A stretch of DNA of 64,000 nt from Bacillota bacterium (GCA_023409265.1 JAEYHZ010000037.1:186001-250000), one strand, 5' to 3'. Shown: positions 43,342 through 52,389, counted from the first letter of the stretch. The notes: a model not told the origin generated them from the sequence alone. Numbers and translations are program-made.

Positions 43342-44364
43342 ATGACAGAAATGAAGTTTAAATGCGGAATGTATGGAGGTTCATTTAACCCACTGCACTT
43401 AGGGCATGTGCGCTGTATTATCGAGGCAGCAAATCAGTGTGAAGAACTAATAGTGGTGATTAGTGAAGGTGTTAATAGGGATGAAATTGATATAAGGGTG
43501 AGATATCGCTGGATATACCAGTTAACAAAGCATATAGGGAATGTAAGGATATTTGTTTTGCAGGATTATGCAGAGACGAAACAGGATTACACAGAAGAAT
43601 GCTGGATGAAGGATGCAGAAAAGGTTAAAGAATTTGCAGGCAGGAAGATTGATGTTGTTTTTTGCGGAAGTGATTATGATATAAACAGCTTCTGGGCAAA
43701 GTGTTACCCGGATTCGGTTAACATTTTCTTTCAGAGGGATGGTATTTCATCTACTAAAATCAGAGAATCTGTTATGGCCCATTGGGAATGGCTTCCGAAT
43801 ATTGTAAAACCTTATTATGTAAAAAAGGTGCTGCTGATAGGGGGAGAAAGTACAGGAAAATCAACTCTGACTATCAACCTTGCAAACTACTATAACACGA
43901 ATTATTTAGAGGAAGTAGGAAGGGATATATCTGAACGTTCGGGTACAGATGTATTAATGCTTCCTGAGGATTTTACAGATATACTTTTAATACATAAGTT
44001 AAGGGAAAGGGAAGCTCTTTTATACAGCAACAAAGTACTTTTTGAAGATACGGACTGTCTGATTACCAAGTTTTATATTCAGTTTCTGGATGGAAAAGAC
44101 AAGGCTATAAACGAAAACCTGGCCGATGCCATAGCAGAATTAAATAATTATGATCTGGTGATTTTTTTAGAGCCTGATGTGAAATTTGTTCAGGATGGTG
44201 ACCGGAGTCCAGTAATAGCAGCTGACAGGGAGTACTATAGTAATAAAATAAAGGAACTGTACAAAAAAAGAAAATACAATATTGAAGTAGTTTCAGGAGA
44301 TTACCAGGAGAGATTTTCGAAGTCGGTTAATTTAATTGATAAATTACTTGGAGAACGTAAATGA
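43342..44364 (+). CDS. nadR: Bifunctional NMN adenylyltransferase / nicotinamide riboside kinase (NadR-like)
   Basis: This 340-residue NAD salvage enzyme has an N-terminal nucleotidyltransferase domain with Gly-Gly-Ser-Phe-Asn-Pro-Leu-His-Leu-Gly-His (12-22) and Ile-Ser-Ser-Thr-Lys-Ile-Arg. A C-terminal kinase follows with Walker A Gly-Gly-Glu-Ser-Thr-Gly-Lys-Ser-Thr at about 166-174. Together they phosphorylate nicotinamide riboside and adenylate the resulting NMN to NAD. It lacks the N-terminal DNA-binding domain of enterobacterial NadR, so it is not a repressor. The stop overlaps the pnuC start by four bases. ATG 43342 or 43351 is possible; neither has a strong site. Confidence 0.9.
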   Translation: MTEMKFKCGMYGGSFNPLHLGHVRCIIEAANQCEELIVVISEGVNRDEIDIRVRYRWIYQLTKHIGNVRIFVLQDYAETKQDYTEECWMKDAEKVKEFAGRKIDVVFCGSDYDINSFWAKCYPDSVNIFFQRDGISSTKIRESVMAHWEWLPNIVKPYYVKKVLLIGGESTGKSTLTINLANYYNTNYLEEVGRDISERSGTDVLMLPEDFTDILLIHKLREREALLYSNKVLFEDTDCLITKFYIQFLDGKDKAINENLADAIAELNNYDLVIFLEPDVKFVQDGDRSPVIAADREYYSNKIKELYKKRKYNIEVVSGDYQERFSKSVNLIDKLLGERK

Positions 44365-45077
44365 TGATAAAATCAGAAAACAATATGAGGCTGAGCGATA
44401 AAATTGTAAGTTTTATGACACCTTTTCAATGGTTTGAGGTTCTTATCTTAATAGGCTTTACAACATATTTTGCTATAATCGATAAAGAAAGTTCAGAATT
44501 ATATCTTGTTATAAATGCACTATCAGCAATATGTGGAGTTTTTTGTGTTGTACTTTGTGCAGCAGGCAAAAAGTCCCAGTACTATTTTGGTTTTGTAAAT
44601 ATTGCCACTTACATCGTAATCGCCATGACAGGTAAATACTATGGACAAGTTGCCTTAAATGCACTTTACTACCTTCCGACTCAGTTTATAGGTATGTATA
44701 TGTGGAAAAAACACATGCATGAGGATGTAAATGCAGTTAAGTCGAAGAAAATGAATCTTAAGCAGATCGGGATATATATTGTTGGAACAGTGATTGGTGT
44801 TGTTAGCTGCCAATACATCCTGGAACTGCTGGGGGGCAATCAAACATGGTTAGACAGCACGACACTTGTGATTTCCATAGTTGCAAATGCACTTATGGTG
44901 CTAAGGTATAAGGAACAGTGGGCTCTTTGGATTGTTGTTGATATTATTACTGTTACCATGTGGGTTCTGGCTGGAGACTTGATCCAGGTGTCAATGTGGT
45001 CAGTATACCTGTTGAATGCATTTTATGGCTTCTTTAAGTGGTCAACGATGAATAAGGTGAATCTTGAAAATGAGTAA
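44361..45077 (+). CDS. pnuC: Nicotinamide riboside transporter PnuC
   Basis: This 238-residue membrane protein has about seven hydrophobic segments and belongs to the PnuC family, which takes up nicotinamide riboside by facilitated diffusion with metabolic trapping by the kinase. The overlap with nadR gives a complete uptake and trapping module. Family features include Tyr-Leu-Pro-Thr-Gln-Phe-Ile-Gly-Met-Tyr-Met-Trp and a late Trp-Ile-Val-Val-Asp pair of helices. GGAGAACG before ATGATG serves as ribosome site. A palindromic element follows. Confidence 0.9.
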   Translation: MMIKSENNMRLSDKIVSFMTPFQWFEVLILIGFTTYFAIIDKESSELYLVINALSAICGVFCVVLCAAGKKSQYYFGFVNIATYIVIAMTGKYYGQVALNALYYLPTQFIGMYMWKKHMHEDVNAVKSKKMNLKQIGIYIVGTVIGVVSCQYILELLGGNQTWLDSTTLVISIVANALMVLRYKEQWALWIVVDIITVTMWVLAGDLIQVSMWSVYLLNAFYGFFKWSTMNKVNLENE

Positions 45078-45100
45078 ATTTTTACTGAGTACTGAAAGTT

Positions 45101-45138
45101 TTATAACGCGAGGGTTTAGATAAACCCATGCGTTATAA
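45101..45138. repeat. Compact palindromic element with TTATAACGC ends
   Basis: TTATAACGC at 45101-45109 and GCGTTATAA at 45130-45138 are perfect inverted repeats, with GGGTTTA and TAAACCC inside. The stop codon of the LacI-type gene (minus strand, 45133-45135) lies in the right arm. It sits between convergent genes and may also act as terminator. Confidence 0.7.
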
Positions 45139-46155
45139 GTTTTCAGGTATTTTAATTTCACTGCTAATAATATTATGCTCCTGTTTTGGGGCGGTTCCGT
45201 ATATTAAAAACTCCACTGCAATCATAAGAGCCTGGTACCCCTGCAAATAAGGCTGCTGACACATGGTAGCTTTAATGATTCCTTTCTCTATCAGTCCTTT
45301 GACAGCAGGAGTATTATCACATGCTACGATTTCCATCCGGTCTTGTTTGCCCAATTCGGTAACAGCCCTGCAAACACCTGCTGCACCGGCAGCTACAATA
45401 TATATGGCGTTGATCTGCGGATATTTTTTTAACATTTTCAGAGTCTCTTCATAACCTTGCAAATCGTCATCATTTGTCTCAATAATATCAGCTATAATAA
45501 GTTCTTTATATTTTTTCTCAAGAACACTGTTAAACCCCAAAATCCTTTGATTATGCCCCAGTATTTTAACAGAGCCCGTAGCAATTCCTACATTAGCTTT
45601 TCCCCCGGTTAATAATCCAAGACATCCACAGGCTGTCCGGCCGCTCTTGAAATAATCGCTGCCTATATAGCATAGCCGGTCGCTGTTTTCAATATCGTTA
45701 TTAATCGTAATGACTCTTATGCCCTGTTGTGTTAATTTACTAATCTCGTTTACAATACTGTCATAATTTATAGGTTGGATAATTAAGATATGAATAAAAG
45801 GTTCCAGTTCCCGCATTAAGGATAACTGAACATCCACATCATAGCCTTTCATGGTTTTCATGATTACCTGGATACCATAAGCAGCAGCTTCTTTTTCTGC
45901 CTGTTCCATTCCGGAAATAACGTCGTCAAAAAACTCATTTCCTTCCGATGACAGAATAATGCCTATAATAAAGTTTTTCTTAATAGCCGCCAGAGCTTTA
46001 CCAGCCACATTGGGCTGGTAACCAAGCTCCTTAGCAACATTACGAATCAGTCGTTCCGTCTCCGGGTTCACTCGTCCCCGATTGTTCAGCACTCTATCCA
46101 CAGTACCGCGGGAGACTCCGCTAAGTTCTGCAATTTGTCTGATTGTCACTGACAT
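45133..46155 (-). CDS. LacI family transcriptional regulator
   Basis: This 340-residue regulator has a LacI helix-turn-helix at residues 3-25 (Ile-Arg-Gln-Ile-Ala-Glu-Leu-Ser-Gly-Val-Ser-Arg-Gly-Thr-Val), a hinge region, and a periplasmic-binding-protein-like sugar domain. It lies 51 bases downstream of the isomerase gene on the same strand, probably in one transcript. The likely operator is the palindrome at 47749-47762 in front of that operon, giving autoregulation. The effector is unknown, presumably the substrate or product sugar of the isomerase. Confidence 0.9.
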   Translation of the reverse strand: MSVTIRQIAELSGVSRGTVDRVLNNRGRVNPETERLIRNVAKELGYQPNVAGKALAAIKKNFIIGIILSSEGNEFFDDVISGMEQAEKEAAAYGIQVIMKTMKGYDVDVQLSLMRELEPFIHILIIQPINYDSIVNEISKLTQQGIRVITINNDIENSDRLCYIGSDYFKSGRTACGCLGLLTGGKANVGIATGSVKILGHNQRILGFNSVLEKKYKELIIADIIETNDDDLQGYEETLKMLKKYPQINAIYIVAAGAAGVCRAVTELGKQDRMEIVACDNTPAVKGLIEKGIIKATMCQQPYLQGYQALMIAVEFLIYGTAPKQEHNIISSEIKIPENL

Positions 46156-46206
46156 AAATACTTCGCCTATTCTTTCAATATTTCATTTAATTGCTTTAGT
46201 GTAAAT

Positions 46207-47679
46207 TTATGCAAAAGGATTTTCAGTGGGATACAACATGCCCTTTGGCTGATTAAATCCGATATCCTTTACACCAAGATACTTAAATACTTCAAAAATT
46301 AATTTTCCATAGTGTCCAAAAGCAACAGCACCATGGTGAGGATAATTTTTTTCTACCAGGACATGACGATAAAATCTGCCCATTTCTTCTATGGCAAAGA
46401 TACCGATACCACCAAAGGATTTTGTTCTGACAGGCAGTACTTCTCCCTCAGCCACATAAGCACGTAATTCAGCATCTGCTGTGCTTTGCAGACGGAAGAA
46501 CGTAATATTTCCGGGAATGATATCTCCTTCCAGAGTACCCTGTGTTACTTCCTCGGGTAAATTTCTTGCCATAATCATCTGGTATTTCATCTCACAGAAA
46601 GCCAGCTTTTTGGCTGCTGTATTACCGCAATGGAATCCCATAAAGGTATCAGTAAAGTTATATTTAAATTTACCTTTTATTTCTGCTGCATACATATCCT
46701 TAGGAACTGTATTGTTAATATCCAGCAAGGTAACTGCATCCAAGCTTATACAAGTACCGATAAATTCACTTAACGCTCCGTAAATATCCACCTCACAGGA
46801 AACGGGGATTCCCTTTGCCGTTAATCTACTGTTGACATAGCAGGGAACAAATCCAAACTGTGTCTGGAATGCAGGCCAGCATTTACCTGCTATGGCAACA
46901 AACTCTCTGGAACCTTTGTGTGCCTCTACCCAGTCCAGTAATGTAATTTCATATTGTGCCAGCTTGGGAAGGATTTCAGGTTTCATATTTCCCTTTCCTA
47001 ATTCTTCTTCCATGCTCTTCACAACATCAGGAATTCTGGGATCACCTGCATGTTTGTTGTAGGCTTCAAATAAATCCAGTTCCGAATTTTCTTCGATTTC
47101 TACTCCCATGCTGTAAAGAGGCTTAATAGGTGCGTTGCAGGCAAGGAAATCCTGGGGTCTTGGACCGAAGCCTATAATCTTTAGATTATTAAGTCCGATA
47201 ATGGTTCTTGCTATAGAAACAAAATCCTTAATCATAGCGGCGCAATCGCAGGCATCGCCAACAGGATATTCCGGTATGTAGGCTTTGATCTCTCTTAGCT
47301 TTAAGTTATAGCTGGCATTCAGCATTCCGCAATAGGCATCGCCTCGGCCGCCGATTAAGTTATCTCCTGCCTCTTCAGCTGCTGCAATAAACATTGCAGG
47401 ACCGCCAAATTCTTTTGCCAATAATGTTTCAGCTGTTTCAGGTCCAAAATTGCCCAGATAGACAACCAGTGCATTACATCCGGCTTCTTTCAGCTGTGCC
47501 AGAGCTTTTCTCATATCCAATTCACTTTCGATGCAGGTTGGACATTCATAAATTTCTCCATACTTCTCCTTGTATTCCTTTACAACAGCTTTTCTTCTTG
47601 ACTCCGATAATGTCATAGGGAAGCAGTCTCTTGATACGGCTGCTATTCCTAATTTTACTTCTGGGATGTTAATCATCAT
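46207..47679 (-). CDS. L-fucose/L-arabinose isomerase family protein
   Basis: This 490-residue member of the fucose/arabinose isomerase superfamily would interconvert an aldose and a ketose with Mn2+. Landmarks are an early Leu-Gly-Ile-Ala-Ala-Val strand, Phe-Gly-Pro-Arg-Pro-Gln-Asp-Phe, Cys-Glu-Val-Asp-Ile-Tyr-Gly-Ala with metal-binding acidic residues, Phe-His-Cys-Gly-Asn-Thr, and a C-terminal His-His-Gly-Ala-Val-Ala-Phe-Gly-His. The exact sugar cannot be told. The start is ATG 47679, or 47676, behind GGAGG. It precedes a LacI gene in the same transcript, with a promoter and operator upstream. No kinase or aldolase is adjacent. Confidence 0.85.
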   Translation of the reverse strand: MMINIPEVKLGIAAVSRDCFPMTLSESRRKAVVKEYKEKYGEIYECPTCIESELDMRKALAQLKEAGCNALVVYLGNFGPETAETLLAKEFGGPAMFIAAAEEAGDNLIGGRGDAYCGMLNASYNLKLREIKAYIPEYPVGDACDCAAMIKDFVSIARTIIGLNNLKIIGFGPRPQDFLACNAPIKPLYSMGVEIEENSELDLFEAYNKHAGDPRIPDVVKSMEEELGKGNMKPEILPKLAQYEITLLDWVEAHKGSREFVAIAGKCWPAFQTQFGFVPCYVNSRLTAKGIPVSCEVDIYGALSEFIGTCISLDAVTLLDINNTVPKDMYAAEIKGKFKYNFTDTFMGFHCGNTAAKKLAFCEMKYQMIMARNLPEEVTQGTLEGDIIPGNITFFRLQSTADAELRAYVAEGEVLPVRTKSFGGIGIFAIEEMGRFYRHVLVEKNYPHHGAVAFGHYGKLIFEVFKYLGVKDIGFNQPKGMLYPTENPFA

Positions 47680-47748
47680 AAAATCCTCCTCTAATTTTAG
47701 TAGAACTACTTCATAATTACACAGATTACCGGTTTGGGCAGTTATTAC

Positions 47749-47762
47749 TGTGCTCGTGCACA
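47749..47762 (-). promoter_or_regulatory. Candidate LacI operator
   Basis: On the minus strand, TGTGCACGAGCACA is an inverted repeat with TGTGC and GCACA arms. It starts about a dozen bases past the -10 element of the isomerase promoter, where a bound LacI protein would block transcription. Confidence 0.6.
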
Positions 47763-47773
47763 CACTTTATTAT

Positions 47774-47802
47774 AACATACTCTTTATGTATGGCTTTGTC
47801 AA
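47774..47802 (-). promoter_or_regulatory. Promoter of the isomerase-LacI operon
   Basis: On the minus strand a perfect TTGACA (47797-47802) and TATGTT (47774-47779) are spaced by 17 bases; an overlapping TATAAT lies 3 bases further. Confidence 0.65.
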
Positions 47803-47957
47803 TCAGTAGAAAGCATGTATGAATAATCGGACATTTGAATTAACAAAAAATCTGTAAATCCCTGTTACTACTGGAAATGTAATTTCTTACATGGTAAAAT
47901 ATGAGAAGTGTAAAATTTATATTTTTCACATATACAACTAAGGGGGATACATTAAAA

Positions 47958-49307
47958 ATGAAAAAGATTCGGTTTATTGTCTTATTTTTTGCAATAATTA
48001 TAACGGTTGGCGCAGGAACGGTCTTTGCAAAGACATCTGTGATAGAAAAACCTGATTTTAAAGTTTATATTGATGGAAAGCTCGAAATTTACTCTTTGAA
48101 TCCAATAGTTTCTGAAGGAAAAACTTTTCTGCCGTTAAATGAGTTCTTAATTAATATGGGTGTACAGAATGACGGCAGCCAAATAATTTGGAATAGTTCA
48201 GAAAAAAGCGTTACTATAAAAAAAGATGGAATTAATATTTATTTGCAAGTAGGAAGCAAACTTGCAAAGGTAAATGATATCTCAACAACATTGGATACGG
48301 CACCGGTAATTTACAAGAGCAAAGTATTTATTCCTGTTACCTTTATTGCTAAAAGCTTTGGAAAAAATGTAACCTGGGATGGCAGGACAAATAGTATTAT
48401 AATTGGGGAAAGGCCTGATTCGAAGGTTAAACAGGTAATTGTAAGTTCTGCTGAGGAGTTTGTAAAAGAAATAGAAGCTGATAAGAGAATTTTACTTAAG
48501 CCCGGTAAATATGACTTGTCTTCAATTAAACAAAATGACAGCAAAGATAATAAAGTAACCTGGAAAGAGGTTGAGGACGGAAAAGAACTAAATATTAGTG
48601 ATATTTCAAATTTAACCATAGAAGGCCCCGGTACCGAAATCGCTGAAATATTGATTAAACCCAGATACGCTGAAATAATCCACTTTTCAAATTGCAGTAA
48701 TATTGTCATAAAGAATATAAAAGCAGGTCATACACCTGATGTGTATATGTGTGATGCCGGAGTACTTGATTTTGAGAAGTGTAATGATATAACAATTGAT
48801 AGTTCAGAACTTTACGGATGTGGAAGTATAGGACTTCAGGCAACAAACACTAAACGCCTGGATTGTATCAATACCAAAATAAATCATTGTTCACTAAGAG
48901 CAATTGAGCTGAATAATTGTGAATCAACTAAATTTTCAGGGTGTAAAATATCAGATCACGAAGCTTACAGTAACATTGTGTATATAAATAACTCCAAAGA
49001 TACCACTTTTGAACAATGTGAATTGTCGAACAACAATTATTTTGAATGGGGCTTTTTTGAAGTACTTGGAGAATCAAACCTATTGATAGATAAGTGTAAG
49101 ATAGAGAATAATAAACAACCGGGGGATGACACCTGGGAGGATAATGCGTACTTTTTTAAAACTAAAGACTATTTATCAAAAAGTGAAAGTAAGATTATAG
49201 TTAGAAATACAGATTTAAGTAATAATAAATGTGACTATTTATATGATAATGTGGATTCCATTACATTTGAGAATTGCATAAAAAGCGGAAACACATGGAA
49301 GGAATAA
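47958..49307 (+). CDS. Secreted copper-amine-oxidase-N / right-handed beta-helix protein
   Basis: This secreted protein of 449 residues has a signal peptide at about 1-25 ending near Val-Phe-Ala-Lys. A copper-amine-oxidase N-terminal-like domain spans about 30-150 (Phe-Leu-Pro-Leu-Asn-Glu-Phe, then Phe-Ile-Pro-Val-Thr-Phe-Ile-Ala). It is a wall- or polysaccharide-associated module in clostridia and not an oxidase. The C-terminal part from about 210 is a parallel beta-helix of the pectate-lyase-like type, with repeating Ile-x-Ile-x-x-Cys/Ser turns. It may bind or process carbohydrate; no catalytic residues were assigned. I start at ATG 47958 with AAGGGGGA upstream. Confidence 0.82.
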   Translation: MKKIRFIVLFFAIIITVGAGTVFAKTSVIEKPDFKVYIDGKLEIYSLNPIVSEGKTFLPLNEFLINMGVQNDGSQIIWNSSEKSVTIKKDGINIYLQVGSKLAKVNDISTTLDTAPVIYKSKVFIPVTFIAKSFGKNVTWDGRTNSIIIGERPDSKVKQVIVSSAEEFVKEIEADKRILLKPGKYDLSSIKQNDSKDNKVTWKEVEDGKELNISDISNLTIEGPGTEIAEILIKPRYAEIIHFSNCSNIVIKNIKAGHTPDVYMCDAGVLDFEKCNDITIDSSELYGCGSIGLQATNTKRLDCINTKINHCSLRAIELNNCESTKFSGCKISDHEAYSNIVYINNSKDTTFEQCELSNNNYFEWGFFEVLGESNLLIDKCKIENNKQPGDDTWEDNAYFFKTKDYLSKSESKIIVRNTDLSNNKCDYLYDNVDSITFENCIKSGNTWKE

Positions 49308-49336
49308 TTTCTTATTCCAGATAATAAGTGTATAAA

Positions 49337-49384
49337 GGGTAGCTACTCTTTTTGAATCTTTCATTAATCGTAGCTACTTTTTAT
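49337..49384 (+). terminator. Terminator of the beta-helix protein gene
   Basis: The self-complementary GTAGCTAC occurs at 49339-49346 and 49370-49377, so the two can pair, and TTTTTATGC follows the second. Confidence 0.65.
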
Positions 49385-49538
49385 GCATTCTTATAATGGA
49401 TTAGGACGAAAATAACAAATTAATTAATAAGAAGGATACTTATCACTTTAAAGGAACTTATCAGCAGAGGGGTCCATTGGGGTATTTTTGTGAATTTTAA
49501 GAATTTTAAGAATTATAAATTGTTAAGGAGCGATTACT

Positions 49539-51125
49539 ATAAAAAAGACATTTATATTTTTATTAACCATACTAATAATTATTTCCGGTACATTCAGTTT
49601 GAATTATGCTCAACCCGCAGCTTCAGACGAACAGGAAATATATATCAAGTATACCGAAAATGGCATGAATGGTTTGATAAATACTGATGGGAAAGCTGTA
49701 TTGAAGCCTGTTTATCAGGATTTCGGAGTAACTCTAAGCAATGGGATGCTGGCAATCAAAAGGGATAATAAGTGGGGGTTTGTTGATAAAAATTTTATTG
49801 AGGTAATCAAGCCCCAATATGATGAGGTTAATTATTTTTATTGTGGATGGTGTCCGGTCAGAGTGGGAAGTTTATGGGGATTAATTGATCCAAAAGGACA
49901 GTGGATTGTTGAACCTTCATATGAGTTTATTGAAATATCCGAAGAAACCAAACTTGCAATTATATGTCAAAAAGGAAAGTATGGTCTTATTGATGACAAA
50001 GGCCAGGTTAAGATAAATGCCAGTTATGAAAAAATGTCTTTCCTAAAAGATGGAAAGATGTCCTTTGTTAAAAATGGAAAAACCGGAATGATAAACGAAA
50101 AGGGAGTTGAGTTAATTTCTGCTAAGTATAAAGGAATTTATGCATATGCAAATTTCCCTGACAAATCAAAATTTTCTTTTTACGTACAAATAGAAGAGGA
50201 GGTACCTACCAAAGGGGGTTTCTACATAAAAAATAAGACTGGTATTATTGAAAAATCCGGCCGGGTTACTATTATTGACAAGGATGAAAGCTACTCTTTC
50301 TTTCGTGATGATTTAGGCATGGCAACAGACGAATTTAATAATACCGTACGTCTGGTGGATATAAATCTTAATACATTAGTTAAGCCACTTTATTCACAAA
50401 TTGTACCATATTTGAATGATGAGTTTATAGCAGTAAAATATGGCAGATATCACGGAACCATTAACAAAAAAGGACAGGAGATTATCAAACCTTTATATAC
50501 CTCTATGACAAAGGTTGGTGAAAACCTTCTTGTTTGCACTGGAAATTTGAGAGGAGGCAAATGGGGTATGATTGATAAAAATGGAAAAATTGTTGTTCCC
50601 ATAAAATACAGTAATGCCAAAACAAATGGAGAGTATGTCTGTTTTCAGGAAAATGGTTTATGGGGTGTACTGGATTCAAAAGGAAAAATAGCCTTGAAAC
50701 CGCAATTTTCAACCGAACCGATGTTAACAGAAAATAATATATTGCTCATATTGAACTATGATGAAGATGGTAATTTTTTAAATGCGGGTTATATCAAAAT
50801 AAATGGTGAACCATTGACAAAATCCTTATCTGATTCAATGTATCCCTTTGAAAACGGAGAAGTTTTTTCTACAGGTATGGCCCCTGTAAAGATGAACGGT
50901 AAGTGGGGATTTATAAATTCAAATGGAGAATTGGCAATACCATACAATTTTGATTTTATTAACGGCAGGTTTTACAATGGTGTCGCCTGGGTAACCTCGT
51001 TAGCGGAGGATGGTTCACAAAAACAGGGACTTATTAATAAAAAGGGTGAGTACCTGCTTGAACCGCAATTTGATGGTATAGACTATACTAAGATCATAAC
51101 AGTTTATAATTCGGAAAACCGGTAA
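49539..51125 (+). CDS. Secreted WG-repeat protein, apparent ATA start
   Basis: The mature part is a chain of WG repeats (Lys-Trp-Gly-Phe-Val-Asp, Leu-Trp-Gly-Leu-Ile-Asp, Lys-Tyr-Gly-Leu-Ile-Asp, Lys-Trp-Gly-Met-Ile-Asp and others). These are beta-propeller-like modules of surface proteins with unknown ligands. In the same frame upstream lies a perfect signal peptide: Ile-Lys-Lys-Thr-Phe-Ile-Phe-Leu-Leu, a hydrophobic core, then Tyr-Ala-Gln. It begins at ATA 49539, 8 bases after AAGGAG. No ATG, GTG or TTG lies between an upstream stop (49524) and that ATA. The next possible start, TTG 49599, would cut off the signal. Either ATA is used, or the start codon was mutated. Confidence 0.75.
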   Translation: MKKTFIFLLTILIIISGTFSLNYAQPAASDEQEIYIKYTENGMNGLINTDGKAVLKPVYQDFGVTLSNGMLAIKRDNKWGFVDKNFIEVIKPQYDEVNYFYCGWCPVRVGSLWGLIDPKGQWIVEPSYEFIEISEETKLAIICQKGKYGLIDDKGQVKINASYEKMSFLKDGKMSFVKNGKTGMINEKGVELISAKYKGIYAYANFPDKSKFSFYVQIEEEVPTKGGFYIKNKTGIIEKSGRVTIIDKDESYSFFRDDLGMATDEFNNTVRLVDINLNTLVKPLYSQIVPYLNDEFIAVKYGRYHGTINKKGQEIIKPLYTSMTKVGENLLVCTGNLRGGKWGMIDKNGKIVVPIKYSNAKTNGEYVCFQENGLWGVLDSKGKIALKPQFSTEPMLTENNILLILNYDEDGNFLNAGYIKINGEPLTKSLSDSMYPFENGEVFSTGMAPVKMNGKWGFINSNGELAIPYNFDFINGRFYNGVAWVTSLAEDGSQKQGLINKKGEYLLEPQFDGIDYTKIITVYNSENR

Positions 51126-51167
51126 TAAATAAAAATGTTTTAATTTAAGTTTAATTGGAGGTATCAA

Positions 51168-51767
51168 ATGAGAAGGTTACCATATGAACGGCCAACTGAC
51201 CACTATGATGAAGGGATAAGAGAAATAGATGAGAAATTGTGCGAGTTGATCAGGGAGCGAAGACGATTATCAAACAATAATCCCGGCTACCCGCCACTGG
51301 AATATCTTTCGGAGTGGGCAAAGAAATTTGATATATATGAAAGCTTGTTGCAATCAATATTTGGAGCTCTTTGGAATGAAAAACAATTTCGTCCCTTTGT
51401 TCAGCCTGAGGGTTTTAGAATGCATATTCCGGTATTGAGAGCGGTTGAGATTGACAACCGTATTTACTCTGTTACGTTTATACGCCAGTATACAAATGCC
51501 AGTCTTGTGAACTTTAATATTGATTGGGATAGTTCAGAAAGCTCAACTCTTGACAGGGCAAGCCTAAGTCATTTTGAACTGTCTGTAGGACAAAATTATG
51601 ACTGTCGTATGTCTAACGGTTCAGGATCTGAGGATCACTATACATATAATTTTGTTGTGTCTCCTGCGCTGCCTGACGATATCTCAGGAATTGATTTGAT
51701 CTTTGCTGAACATAAGCATCCAATAAATGATGCACCTACAGGTTTAAAGATTTTAATAAAAAAATAA
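51168..51767 (+). CDS. Conserved hypothetical protein (Bacillus/Clostridium type)
   Basis: This 199-residue cytoplasmic protein has an N-terminal helix pair resembling a chorismate-mutase-like hairpin (Ile-Asp-Glu-Lys-Leu-Cys-Glu-Leu-Ile, then Asn-Asn-Asn-Pro-Gly-Tyr-Pro-Pro). A beta-rich C-terminal half follows. Similar proteins of unknown function occur widely in spore-forming Firmicutes. TGGAGG precedes the ATG. It lies 42 bases after the WG-repeat gene and may share its transcript. No function is proposed. Confidence 0.7.
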   Translation: MRRLPYERPTDHYDEGIREIDEKLCELIRERRRLSNNNPGYPPLEYLSEWAKKFDIYESLLQSIFGALWNEKQFRPFVQPEGFRMHIPVLRAVEIDNRIYSVTFIRQYTNASLVNFNIDWDSSESSTLDRASLSHFELSVGQNYDCRMSNGSGSEDHYTYNFVVSPALPDDISGIDLIFAEHKHPINDAPTGLKILIKK

Positions 51768-51924
51768 AAGTAGTGTCGAACTTTCAATGTAAATTTAAAA
51801 CTAATTTATCATGTTTGATAAGAATAAATAAATATATCTATTCTCAAGCTTGATAATTGTTTCTGTTCTTTTATATAATTTTAGTGAATACTTGACGGTA
51901 AGTTATTTTTAAAGGAGGGATACA

Positions 51925-52389
51925 ATGGACAGGGTATCAAATATTAACCATATTTCCAGAGAATTTATCGACGATCCGGATTTTCAATCAAAGATGAAGA
52001 CCATATTGATTGGACATGCTGTCGGATGTGAAAAAATATATGTTAACATGGATTATGTAAAGCCAGGTGGAAAAAGTGTGAAATATCATTCTCACTCAAG
52101 GCAGGAAGAATTCTTTATGATAATGAGTGGAACAGGAATATTAAGAATGAATGGAGAAGAGGTCCCAGTTAAGTCCGGAGATGTTATCTCCAAACCAGCC
52201 GGTAAAGATATAGCACACCAGTTCATAAATAACGGCTCGGAAATATTGCAGATACTTGACATGGGCACCAGAGAAAAGGACGATATTGCCACTTATCCTG
52301 ATGAAAATGTAGTGTTTATAAGAAATAAAAACCTGGTATTTAGTTCTGGAAATTGTCTTAAAGAATGGACTTCTGACCCTAATACATAA
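51925..52389 (+). CDS. Cupin domain protein
   Basis: This 154-residue single-domain cupin has motif 1, with His-Ser-His and Glu-Glu-Phe-Phe around residues 53-62 as metal ligands. Motif 2 has Pro-Ala-Gly and a late His in Ile-Ala-His-Gln near 92-100. Small cupins bind sugars or metals or isomerise sugar derivatives. The substrate is unknown. AAGGAGGGA precedes the ATG, and a strong terminator follows, so it may be a single-gene transcript. Confidence 0.85.
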   Translation: MDRVSNINHISREFIDDPDFQSKMKTILIGHAVGCEKIYVNMDYVKPGGKSVKYHSHSRQEEFFMIMSGTGILRMNGEEVPVKSGDVISKPAGKDIAHQFINNGSEILQILDMGTREKDDIATYPDENVVFIRNKNLVFSSGNCLKEWTSDPNT

